Positions 45,299 through 52,344 of a DNA stretch of 62,606 bases are shown here, one piece after another. Position 1 is the first letter of the stretch. Each line of letters opens with the position of its first letter. This DNA is from an uncultured Flavobacteriaceae bacterium (GTDB lineage: Bacteria > Bacteroidota > Bacteroidia > Flavobacteriales > Flavobacteriaceae): assembly GCA_937959395.1 (NCBI GenBank), contig CALGLR010000019.1:1-62606 (forward strand), in the 5' to 3' direction. The notes below the pieces were generated by a model. That model was not told where the DNA came from and did no database searches. It worked only from the letters and a program-made list of their open reading frames with translations. A program made the position numbers and the translations under genes.

Positions 45299-45382
45299 GA
45301 TATAAATATATGTTTAAAAAGGATAGTATAATAAAAAATTAGACCAAACGCCGTTATTTTAGTTTAGCTACAAAATAAATTT

Positions 45383-45465
45383 CTCCGAGGCAAGCCTAAG
45401 GAGCATTTTTAAGGAACGCGTTTACTAACTTTAAACATTCACTAGCAAGGCAATCCTTGGGGTAT
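45383..45465. repeat. Dispersed palindromic elements
   Basis: CTCCGAGGCAAGCCTAAGGAG (inverted CTCC/GGAG and AGGC/GCCT) followed 40 bases later by AGCAAGGCAATCCTTGGGG, a related decayed element. REP-like, no gene. Confidence 0.45.
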
Positions 45466-45481
45466 TAAACACTCCTAGAAT

Positions 45482-45591
45482 AAAAAAAGCAAGAGATTCG
45501 TCTCTTGCTTATTTAAATAATTATTCCCAAAATAATTAACCTCATGAAAGATTTCATGCTATCCGAAGTATAGCATATAATACTTATCGTA
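45482..45591 (-). ncRNA. Candidate highly structured small RNA (five hairpins)
   Basis: On the minus strand a promoter-like TACCTTTG (45604-45597) is followed by about 110 nt with successive hairpins: ATAC/GTAT; TGCTAT/ATAGCA capped by cTTCGg; CATGAAA/TTTCATG; TAATTATT/AATAATTA with loop TTGGG; and the terminator CAAGAG/CTCTTG followed by seven T. No open frame of note. The dense perfect pairing, a TTCG tetraloop, a consensus -7 box and an end in a terminator argue for a stable RNA. I do not recognise the family. Confidence 0.6.
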
Positions 45592-45596
45592 TACTA

Positions 45597-45604
45597 CAAA
45601 GGTA
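45597..45604 (-). promoter_or_regulatory. -7 element of the five-hairpin RNA
   Basis: TACCTTTG on the minus strand, exact TAnnTTTG match. A TTTA box lies 17 bases further upstream (weak -33). The 21-bp-period repeat at 45652 lies about 50 to 80 bases upstream. Confidence 0.5.
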
Positions 45605-45651
45605 TTTCTTTAAGTCAATGCTAAATTATTTTTTCGTTTGTTGCGCTATTA

Positions 45652-45682
45652 ATGTAGGTGAATGGAGTTTATGTGTAGACTA
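45652..45682 (+). promoter_or_regulatory. 21-bp-period direct repeat, degenerate copy
   Basis: ATGTAGGTGA at 45652 and GTGTAGACTA at 45673 match at about 6 of 10 positions with a 21-bp period. The first half, TGTAGGTGAATGG, is close to those at 6754 and 49382. Upstream of the minus-strand five-hairpin RNA. Possible LytTR-type site; weak on its own. Confidence 0.35.
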
Positions 45683-45712
45683 GTAGTTTCCTTTCTGCAA
45701 AAGACACGGTCT

Positions 45713-45840
45713 CCTCGAGCGCAGTCGAAGGGTTTTTATATACCGAAAGCATCAATGAGAACGAGGTCTCGACTTTAGCCTGTCTTGAGCCCTACGACTG
45801 CGCTCAGGACAGGCTAAAATCGAAAGGCTCGACCTGACAT
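45713..45840. repeat. Composite inverted repeat, family B
   Basis: CGAGCGCAGTCG (45715) faces CGACTGCGCTC (45794), and TTTAGCCTGTC with TGAGC faces GCTCAGGACAGGCTAAA. Same core as 8888-8939. It fills the space between the candidate RNAs and the LytTR gene end. Confidence 0.6.
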
Positions 45841-45870
45841 TCACAATATTTTTGTTATGCGCTAAGAAAA

Positions 45871-46578
45871 CTATAACAAGTTTAATCGTTTCATTAATTC
45901 TGGTCTATTAGAACGACTTACAGGAACAACATCTTTTTTTATTAACACACTGTTATCTTCAATGTCTATTATTTTCTGAACATTGATAATATAAGATCTA
46001 TGTATTTTTAAGAAGATGCTATCTGGTAATTTATCTTCTATTTTTTTTAATGTAGAGTGCACCGTGTAGTTTTTATCTTCAGTTTTTACGTTAATATAAT
46101 CGCCCTTAGCTTCTATTAAATAAATACTTGGGATATCTATTTTAATAAGGCGCCTATCAATATTTATATACAAATCATTACCAGATATTGTTTCTACTTC
46201 ATCTGAAGCATTAACTGTTGCTTTAGCTGAAGTGTTTTCAGCTTTAATAATGGCTTTTTCAAAACGAGGTAATAGAATAGGCTTTACTAAATAATCTACA
46301 ATACAATCGTATTCAAAAGCTTCAATAGCAAATTTAGAATCTGAAGTTGTTAAAATTATTTTTGGCGGATTTTTTAAAGTTTGAATAAAATCAAAGCCTG
46401 TAAAATCGGGCATGTGAATGTCTAAAAAAATAAGATCAACCTCATTTTGGTTTAAATACTTAATAGCTTCCATGGCATTAGAAAATTCGGCAAGGACATT
46501 AAGACTTTCAATTTGAGAACACAATTGATTAATTATCACTCTTGCTGTGGTTTCATCATCGATAATTATACAATTCAT
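45871..46578 (-). CDS. LytTR family response regulator
   Basis: A 235-residue DNA-binding regulator. Receiver domain at residues 1-120: IIIDDETTARV acidic pair, phospho-Asp in LIFLDIHMPDFTG, ILTTSDS (Thr/Ser), and LVKPI (Lys). LytTR domain at about 135-235: IYLIEAKGDYINVKT, KKIEDKLPDSIFLKIHRSYI, INVQKIIDI. LytTR proteins bind paired direct repeats 21 bp apart; such repeats occur at 49382, 6754 and 45652. It is 15 bases after the Hpt gene and is the likely output of the NO-sensing relay. Confidence 0.92.
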   Translation of the reverse strand: MNCIIIDDETTARVIINQLCSQIESLNVLAEFSNAMEAIKYLNQNEVDLIFLDIHMPDFTGFDFIQTLKNPPKIILTTSDSKFAIEAFEYDCIVDYLVKPILLPRFEKAIIKAENTSAKATVNASDEVETISGNDLYINIDRRLIKIDIPSIYLIEAKGDYINVKTEDKNYTVHSTLKKIEDKLPDSIFLKIHRSYIINVQKIIDIEDNSVLIKKDVVPVSRSNRPELMKRLNLL

Positions 46579-46593
46579 ATGTAAATACGGGTA

Positions 46594-46911
46594 TTAAAGT
46601 GTGATTAAATAATCCGTTATAGTTTGCAAAATAGTTTCAAAATTACCTTTAAGCGCTGTGTTTTCCTCTCTTAAATCGTTTTCATATTGCGCAGCGACAC
46701 CATAACTTTTTTCTAAACCTAAAATACTAATTTTATGTTTAAGTTTATGAACATTCTCGGCAGTTTCTATATATTTCTTAGCGGCTAAGTTTTCTAAATA
46801 GGTTTCTTTTTCAACAGGGAACTCAGATTTAATAACGGCTATTAGTTTTTTCTCGAACTCTATATTACCTGCAGATAGACTTTTTATATAGGATTGGTTA
46901 GGTTGTTCCAT
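46594..46911 (-). CDS. Hpt domain phosphotransfer protein
   Basis: A 105-residue four-helix protein. The phospho-accepting His is probably His55 in AENVHKLKHKISILGL (the H-x-L-K-G-like motif of Hpt domains). It shuttles phosphate between receivers. Its place between the histidine kinase and the LytTR regulator, with gaps of 30 and 15 bases, fits a multi-step relay kinase-receiver-Hpt-LytTR. Confidence 0.8.
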   Translation of the reverse strand: MEQPNQSYIKSLSAGNIEFEKKLIAVIKSEFPVEKETYLENLAAKKYIETAENVHKLKHKISILGLEKSYGVAAQYENDLREENTALKGNFETILQTITDYLITL

Positions 46912-46941
46912 AAGCGTTAGTTATACTATTTTATATTTGAG

Positions 46942-48156
46942 TTATTTTTTTAATGTAAAATAAAATGTAGTGTACTCACCTACTTCACTATCCAACCAGA
47001 TTTCGCCATTATGAATATCTATAATTTTTTTTACTATAGATAATCCTATACCTGTAGAATCTTTTCTTTCATTTAATGAATTAAAGATTTTGAAGATTTT
47101 TTCATGATATTTTTTGTCAATTCCAATGCCGTTATCCTTTATAGAAAACTCATAATAAGATGGTGTTTCTTTAACGTCTATCTCAATTAACCCATCTTCT
47201 TTGTCCATAAATTTAACAGCATTACCTATTAAATTTTGAAAGAGTTGCTCTAGTTTTGTTTGATGTCCTTTTATGGTGGGTAATTTCGATTTTACTTTTA
47301 CAGTTATGTGTTCTGGGATCATTAAAATTTTATTTAAATCCTGAACAATTGTATTTAAATTAACCATTTCTTTTTTAACCGAATCAAACCCAATACTAGA
47401 ATAGCTAAGAATACTAGAAATTAAATTCTCCATTTTCTCTAATGTACCACTTATAAGTTCAAAATTTTGCAAACTTGCGGCATCTAAATGTTCTTGATTA
47501 TCTTCTTTAATCCAACTTACTAAGGCATCAATACTTCGCAATGGCGATTTTAAATCGTGAGAAACTATATGAGCATATTCTTGCAACTCATCATTACTTT
47601 TCTCCACTTTTTTTAATAATGATTCCTTCTGTAATTCTAGGTTTTTTAAATCGGTAATATCTCTAACAATACCTTGTGCAGCAATTGGTTTTTTTTGTTT
47701 ATTAAAAATTAAACTGGCATTGATATGCACCCATTTAATGTCCTTATTCTTTGTGTGAATTCGTGCTCTATAATTTGTAAAAAAACCATTCTCTTGAAGT
47801 TTTTTAAACGATTTCATAGCATATTTATAATCTTTTTTATAAATAAGATTTATCACATTTAAGGGCTCGTTATCAATATCATAACCAAAAAGAACTACTG
47901 CCGGATCATTGAATTTAATAATATTTCCTTTTAAATCCATGACAACGTAGGCATCAATAATATTTTCGAAAACACCTTGTAGTTGGGTAGATTTTTCGTC
48001 TAAAAGCTGCTCAAGCTTTAAATTTGTTGTTTTTAATTCTTCAGAAGTAACATATAATTCTCGCGATTTATCTTCAAGAATTTTTTCAGCAGCCTTTCTG
48101 GCTCCTTTTTCTCTTAATATGGCGCGTTTTAATATGTCAATCTCTTTTTGACTCAT
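46942..48156 (-). CDS. PAS domain sensor histidine kinase
   Basis: A 404-residue soluble kinase without membrane segments. N-terminal coiled coil (about residues 5-60), PAS domain (about 55-175, GVFENIIDAYVVMDLKGNII onward), then the His box YAHIVSHDLKSPLRSIDALV, N box LFQNLIGNAVKFM, G1 IKDNGIGIDKKYHEKIF, and G2 STGIGLSIVKKIID. Being cytoplasmic and next to an H-NOX gene, it is the expected partner whose autophosphorylation is controlled by the heme sensor. The 185-base gap to the H-NOX gene contains a palindrome. Confidence 0.9.
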   Translation of the reverse strand: MSQKEIDILKRAILREKGARKAAEKILEDKSRELYVTSEELKTTNLKLEQLLDEKSTQLQGVFENIIDAYVVMDLKGNIIKFNDPAVVLFGYDIDNEPLNVINLIYKKDYKYAMKSFKKLQENGFFTNYRARIHTKNKDIKWVHINASLIFNKQKKPIAAQGIVRDITDLKNLELQKESLLKKVEKSNDELQEYAHIVSHDLKSPLRSIDALVSWIKEDNQEHLDAASLQNFELISGTLEKMENLISSILSYSSIGFDSVKKEMVNLNTIVQDLNKILMIPEHITVKVKSKLPTIKGHQTKLEQLFQNLIGNAVKFMDKEDGLIEIDVKETPSYYEFSIKDNGIGIDKKYHEKIFKIFNSLNERKDSTGIGLSIVKKIIDIHNGEIWLDSEVGEYTTFYFTLKK

Positions 48157-48193
48157 AGAACTCTTCTTGAATTTATATAATTTCCTGCAAAAT

Positions 48194-48218
48194 CATTCCC
48201 GTTCTTCAACGGGACAGG
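48194..48218. repeat. Palindrome, family D
   Basis: CATTCCCGTTCTTCAACGGGA, stem CCCGT/ACGGG. It lies in the gap between the H-NOX and kinase genes. Confidence 0.55.
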
Positions 48219-48341
48219 CTTTTTGTATTTACGTCTTGTCTTTTTATCTCTTCCTAGACCAACTATGAAGCTCAAAATAATCTTCATTTAAACACAAAAT
48301 ATAGATTTTTCGGCTAAATGAAAAAACTCAAAATGAGTTCA

Positions 48342-48881
48342 TTAATTTTTATTGATAATGAATTTTACTTCTGTGCCATCTTCTTTAATTTTTTCAAGAA
48401 CAATAGTTGCTGTGGAGTTAAAATGCTCAAATGTTTTGTTCATTAATCCCAATCCAAAATGGTGCATGGCTCTACTAGATTTGTAGATCATAATCAAAGA
48501 ATTTTCTGTCTTTTCTTCAACAATAAAAGTAGGTAACTCTGCATCTGGATATATTTTTCTAACCTCAACATGTATATGGTTTTCAATTGAAGATATCATT
48601 TCTATTGGGTCTTTATAAGTTGCCAATAGACCTGGATAACTTGCTTCTAGAACACTAAAAAAATGTTCGGCATAAACTAATAAAAGCGTATCGATATCTA
48701 TACCTGTATGTGTACTTAAATGTTGTAGTAATTGCAACATTTCAGAAAATTTGTACGTTCCAACTGAAGTATAAATACCATTGGAATCTAATTCAGATTG
48801 TTCAATAATTTTATCAACCATTTCTAATCCAAACTTAGTTTCCACTAAATCTAAAAACTCTGTAAAAACAATTCCCTTCAT
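48342..48881 (-). CDS. Heme-NO-binding (H-NOX) sensor
   Basis: A 179-residue heme protein of the H-NOX family. The proximal heme His is His104 in NHIHVEVRKIYPDAELP, and the propionate-binding YxSxR is intact at residues 133-137 (YKSSR). The residue five after the Arg is Phe142; O2-binding members have Tyr at about this place, so a NO-selective sensor is likely (inference). It starts directly after the stop of the upstream response regulator, so both are cotranslated. Its kinase partner is downstream. Confidence 0.92.
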   Translation of the reverse strand: MKGIVFTEFLDLVETKFGLEMVDKIIEQSELDSNGIYTSVGTYKFSEMLQLLQHLSTHTGIDIDTLLLVYAEHFFSVLEASYPGLLATYKDPIEMISSIENHIHVEVRKIYPDAELPTFIVEEKTENSLIMIYKSSRAMHHFGLGLMNKTFEHFNSTATIVLEKIKEDGTEVKFIINKN

Positions 48882-49295
48882 TTAAATTTTAATTAGTTCG
48901 TTTATACTCCAATACGATAATACTTTCTCTATTTTAGAAACATACTCCTCATATTTTAAAGGCTTTAAAATATAACCAGCTATTCCAATTTTATAACATT
49001 CTAACAAATCTTTTTGATTATTAGAGGTCGTTAAAATTATTGTTGGAATATGTTTTAAGGTCTCATCCTTTTTTAAAATAGATAAGAACTCAATGCCATT
49101 TATTTTTGGCATATTTAAATCTAGTAAAATAATATGAGGTAAATTTTCTTTTTGTTCTAAAACTTTAAGAGCTTCTTCTCCATTGTTGGCCTCAATTATT
49201 TCATGTTTGAGTGCTAGAGATGAAATTGTTCTATTAAATTTCATGAGCTCAATAGTGTCGTCCTCTATTAAAAGGACTTTTAATGCATTTGTCAT
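48882..49295 (-). CDS. Single-domain response regulator
   Basis: A 137-residue receiver without an output domain. Acidic pair LLIEDDTIELM, phospho-Asp in IILLDLNMPKINGIEFL, Thr in IILTTSNNQK, Lys in ILKPLKYEEYVSKIE. It is probably the intermediate receiver in the relay, passing phosphate to the Hpt protein. First gene of the block; no space between its stop and the H-NOX ATG. Confidence 0.9.
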   Translation of the reverse strand: MTNALKVLLIEDDTIELMKFNRTISSLALKHEIIEANNGEEALKVLEQKENLPHIILLDLNMPKINGIEFLSILKKDETLKHIPTIILTTSNNQKDLLECYKIGIAGYILKPLKYEEYVSKIEKVLSYWSINELIKI

Positions 49296-49381
49296 TTTTC
49301 GGTGTTATTTATCTAATATAGGGAAAATGAAAAATACTTTAATTTATATGAAATGTCAATTAGATTTCGGTTAGTTCCTAA

Positions 49382-49418
49382 TTAAGTGTCGGTGAATACC
49401 ATTTAAGTGTCGACGAAT
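49382..49418 (+). promoter_or_regulatory. 21-bp-period direct repeat upstream of the NO-sensing block
   Basis: TTAAGTGTCGGTGAAT at 49382 and TTAAGTGTCGACGAAT at 49403 match at 14 of 16 positions and are exactly 21 bp apart. It lies 87 to 123 bases upstream of the response regulator/H-NOX start. Candidate site for the LytTR regulator encoded in the same block (autoregulation). In the 350 bases 49296-49645 I otherwise see only the tRNA terminator and a TTGCCACC/CTGCCACC short repeat near 49578. Confidence 0.5.
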
Positions 49419-49606
49419 GGGAGTTGGTTTTTTTGAAAGCTGTTCTTTGAAATAAATAATTTTAATAAGTATTCAAATCTCTATATGAAATACTAAAAAA
49501 GTGCCTTATCTCAAATCTTTTCTTGTTTCATTTCGCTAAATTGATTTTAATTAAGCTTTATAGTTTTTGAACAATATTGCCACCTATACTGCCACCCTAA
49601 AAAAAG

Positions 49607-49642
49607 AAAAACCCTTTAAAAACAAATGTTTTAAAGGGTTTT
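49607..49642 (-). terminator. Terminator after the tRNA
   Basis: AAAACCCTTTAAAA and TTTTAAAGGGTTTT form a perfect stem, with a T-run on the minus strand, directly after the tRNA 3' end. Confidence 0.85.
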
Positions 49643-49645
49643 CTG

Positions 49646-49719
49646 TGGTCCCACTTGGGCTCGAACCAAGGACCACCTGATTATGAGTCAGGTGCTCTAA
49701 CCAACTGAGCTATGGGACC
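49646..49719 (-). tRNA. tRNA with CAT anticodon (Met, or Ile2 after lysidine modification)
   Basis: A complete cloverleaf on the minus strand: acceptor GGTCCCA/TGGGACC, D-arm TAGCTCAGTTGGTTAGAGC, anticodon stem-loop CTGACTCATAATCAG, T-arm with GGTTCGAGCC, discriminator A; CCA is not encoded. The anticodon loop CTCATAA gives CAT. The acceptor pairs C4-G69 and C5-G68 are those known to favour tilS recognition in E. coli, which leans to tRNA-Ile2 (CAU, later lysidine) rather than elongator Met, but this is not settled here. It is not the initiator type, because the first pair is G-C. Confidence 0.9.
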
Positions 49720-49792
49720 GAAATCGGTGTGCAAATCTAATAGTTTTTTTAAAACTCCACAAGATTTTTTACGCGTATTATGATAATAATAG

Positions 49793-50197
49793 TTATTCGT
49801 TTATCTCTTGGCACAACTCAATTAATACACCATTTGATGATTTTGGGTGCAAAAAGGCAACGAGTTTATTATCTGCTCCTCTTTTAGGAGTTTCATTTAA
49901 GACAATAAACCCTTCTTTTTTAAGTCGTTTTATCTCTGCTTCAATATCCTCAACGTCAAAAGCAATATGATGAATTCCTTCTCCTTTTTTCTCTATAAAT
50001 TTTGTTATAGGGCTATCTTCTTTTGTTGCTTCTAACAATTCTATTTTATTAGTACCCACTTTAAAAAAAGAAGTATTTACTCCTTCACTAGCTACTGTTT
50101 CCATTTTATAATGCGGTTTACCAAAAAGCTTAGCAAAAAGGGCGTTAGACTTCTCAATGTCTTTTACTGCAATTCCGATATGTTCTATTTTTTTCAT
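49793..50197 (-). CDS. mce: Methylmalonyl-CoA epimerase
   Basis: A 134-residue vicinal-oxygen-chelate enzyme. Metal ligands are His in MKKIEHIGIAVKDIEKS, His in GEGIHHIAFDVEDIEAE and Glu in NGVLIELCQ. It converts the two methylmalonyl-CoA epimers in propionate metabolism. The start at 50197 is used; the ATG 7 codons upstream is within a dispersed palindrome and the family begins at MKKIEHIGIAV. Confidence 0.9.
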   Translation of the reverse strand: MKKIEHIGIAVKDIEKSNALFAKLFGKPHYKMETVASEGVNTSFFKVGTNKIELLEATKEDSPITKFIEKKGEGIHHIAFDVEDIEAEIKRLKKEGFIVLNETPKRGADNKLVAFLHPKSSNGVLIELCQEINE

Positions 50198-50215
50198 GAA
50201 AAAAAGTGTTTTTTT

Positions 50216-50303
50216 CATTCCCGCGCAGGCGGGAATCTTTTTGTTTTTAGTTTAATGTGTCTATTATTTTATCTCCTTGTCCCGAAGCTTCGGGAGCGGG
50301 AAC
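50216..50303. repeat. Two palindromes, family D
   Basis: ATTCCCGCGCAGGCGGGAATC at 50217 and CCCGAAGCTTCGGG at 50281. Typical REP-like elements. They lie between mce and rbfA. Confidence 0.65.
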
Positions 50304-50442
50304 CTTTTTATGTTAGTTACAATTATCAAAAATTCTAACTGCTTATCGCTATAGAATCTCATTATATTTCGAATTTCATCCCAAATCTTCTATTATAGAA
50401 CGAAATTTAACCCCAAAAGTAAGATAATCTTTAAATAACAGC

Positions 50443-50450
50443 TATTTTTG
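50443..50450 (+). promoter_or_regulatory. -7 element of rbfA (near-leaderless)
   Basis: TATTTTTG, exact TAnnTTTG match, only four bases before the ATG at 50455. The first transcribed base should fall at or next to the start codon. Confidence 0.55.
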
Positions 50451-50454
50451 CACC

Positions 50455-50853
50455 ATGGAAGAAGAAAGTCAGAGACAGAAAAAGATAGGATCGGTATTAC
50501 AACGTGATTTAGTAGACATTCTACAAGGTGCAGCAACACAAGGTGGAATGCGTGGTGTGATTATATCTGTATCTAAAGTTAAAGTCACGGTAGACTTATC
50601 TACTGCAAAAGTATATTTAAGTATTTTTCCTAATGATAAAGCTAAAGAGTTAGTTGAAGGTATTCGATCTAATCAACCTTTTATAAAACATGAACTCGCC
50701 AAACGTGTTAAAAACCAATTACGACGCACACCACAATTACATTTCTTTATTGACGATTCTTTAGAACATATTGATAAAATTGAAAAATCCCTAAAAGGAA
50801 AAGACAACCCTATTAATAATCCTGATCTTCTTGGAAATCGTAAAAAATCATAA
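50455..50853 (+). CDS. rbfA: 30S ribosome-binding factor
   Basis: A 132-residue KH-fold protein for late 16S rRNA maturation and cold adaptation. Diagnostic parts are SQRQKKIGSVLQRDLVDILQ, KVKVTVDLSTAKVYLSIFPN, ELAKRVKNQLRRTPQLHFFI, and DDSLEHIDKIEKSL. Length normal. Followed after about 150 bases by a LolE/FtsX-type permease on the same strand. Confidence 0.94.
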   Translation: MEEESQRQKKIGSVLQRDLVDILQGAATQGGMRGVIISVSKVKVTVDLSTAKVYLSIFPNDKAKELVEGIRSNQPFIKHELAKRVKNQLRRTPQLHFFIDDSLEHIDKIEKSLKGKDNPINNPDLLGNRKKS

Positions 50854-51004
50854 ATTATCCATTTAGAGTAAAGTATTAGGTCTATCCTCGAAATCCTCAT
50901 AATTTTGGAGTGAAAGGTTATTCCGTTTTCAACTGAACTAAAAGAAGACAATAAATAAAAGATAGGATAAACATTAAATGCCTATTATAGGCTATATTGG
51001 GGAC

Positions 51005-52210
51005 ATGAATTTCTCGCTTTACATTGCAAAACGTTATTTACGCTCAAAGAGTAGCAATAATGCTATTAATTTTATTTCCATTATTGCTATAGTTGGTGTT
51101 GTTCTGGCTGCTGCTGCTCTTTTTATCGTATTATCTGGTTTTGCAGGTTTAAAAGCATACACCTTAGAGTTTTCTACAGATATAGACCCAGATTTGAAAG
51201 CAGAAACTGTTATTGGAAAGTCCTTTATTTTAACTGAAGACACTGAAAATAAACTAAAAAATATTGAAGGGATTGCTTCCTATTCAAAAATTATTGAAGA
51301 ACGAGCTCTAGCTTCATTTGATGATAATACACACCCTTCATTTTTAAAAGGAGTTGATGACTATTTTCCTGCTGTAAACAAAATTGATTCTATATTATCT
51401 GAAGGCGCATGGATGATTCCTAGAACCAAACAAATAGTTATGGGTTGGGGCATATCAAACAATTTATCGATTGGCGTTTTAGATTATGGAAAACGTGTGA
51501 AGCTTTATGTGCCTAGACCTGGAAAAGGTCAAATATCGTCTACAAAACAAGCTTTTAAACAAATAAATGTTCAAAATGTAGGTATTTTTGAAGTAAATGA
51601 AAATCTCAATAATAATTATATTTTTACAACAATTGAAGTGGCTAGAGATTTATTAAGCTATCAACCCAATCAAATTACAGATATTGAATTTAAACTTTCT
51701 AAAAACGCTAAAGAAGAATCTATTAAATCTCAGATTCAATCCATTCTAGGAAACAAAATAGTAGTTAAAAACAGGGAAGAACTTAATGAGTCTCTACATA
51801 AAATGTTGAATATCGAAAACCTATTCGTATATCTGGTATTTACCTTGGTGCTTATTATTGCACTGTTTAATGTTATTGGTTCTATAATAATGATGATTTT
51901 AGATAAAAAACAAACATTAAATACACTCTTTAACTTAGGAGCTACAGTTAAGGATATACGACGTATCTTTTTTCTTCAAGGTACATTAATGACTATTATT
52001 GGAGGTGTTCTTGGGCTATTAATTGGGGCTCTAATTATTTTTATTCAACAAACGTTTGAGCCAGTAATGATAACACCTAATTTACCTTATCCAGTGGTTT
52101 TAAAAATAGAAAACCTAATTCTTGTTTTTATAACAATAACTGTCTTTGGTGTTATTGCTTCTAAAATTGCATCGGTTAGAATTAATAGAGACTTGGTAAA
52201 AACTGGGTAA
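51005..52210 (+). CDS. FtsX/LolE-type ABC permease
   Basis: A 401-residue inner-membrane protein with the MacB/LolC-E layout: N-terminal helix (NAINFISIIAIVGVVLAAAA, LFIVLSGFAGL), a large periplasmic domain, then three C-terminal helices (LFVYLVFTLVLIIALFNVIG, GTLMTIIGGVLGLLIGALII, ILVFITITVFGVIASKIASV). This suggests lipoprotein release (LolC/E-like). The start at 51005 (MNFSLYIAKRYLRSKSSNNA) is preferred to the ATG at 50978 since the family begins there. No ATPase gene is adjacent. rbfA-permease adjacency is seen in related genomes by my recollection. Confidence 0.88.
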   Translation: MNFSLYIAKRYLRSKSSNNAINFISIIAIVGVVLAAAALFIVLSGFAGLKAYTLEFSTDIDPDLKAETVIGKSFILTEDTENKLKNIEGIASYSKIIEERALASFDDNTHPSFLKGVDDYFPAVNKIDSILSEGAWMIPRTKQIVMGWGISNNLSIGVLDYGKRVKLYVPRPGKGQISSTKQAFKQINVQNVGIFEVNENLNNNYIFTTIEVARDLLSYQPNQITDIEFKLSKNAKEESIKSQIQSILGNKIVVKNREELNESLHKMLNIENLFVYLVFTLVLIIALFNVIGSIIMMILDKKQTLNTLFNLGATVKDIRRIFFLQGTLMTIIGGVLGLLIGALIIFIQQTFEPVMITPNLPYPVVLKIENLILVFITITVFGVIASKIASVRINRDLVKTG

Positions 52211-52230
52211 TCTATTGGCTATTGGAAAAT

Positions 52231-52255
52231 CGTCGTTCCTGCGAAGGCAGGAATC
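52231..52255. repeat. Palindrome, family D
   Basis: CGTCGTTCCTGCGAAGGCAGGAATC; stem TTCCTGC/GCAGGAA. Between the permease and dus gene ends. Confidence 0.65.
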
Positions 52256-52344
52256 ACATATGAGTAAAAGTTTTCAATTAAAACTAAAAGGAAATAAAAA
52301 TATTAAAAACTAAAGGCTAACATCAAAGAGCTAAAGGCCAAAAG

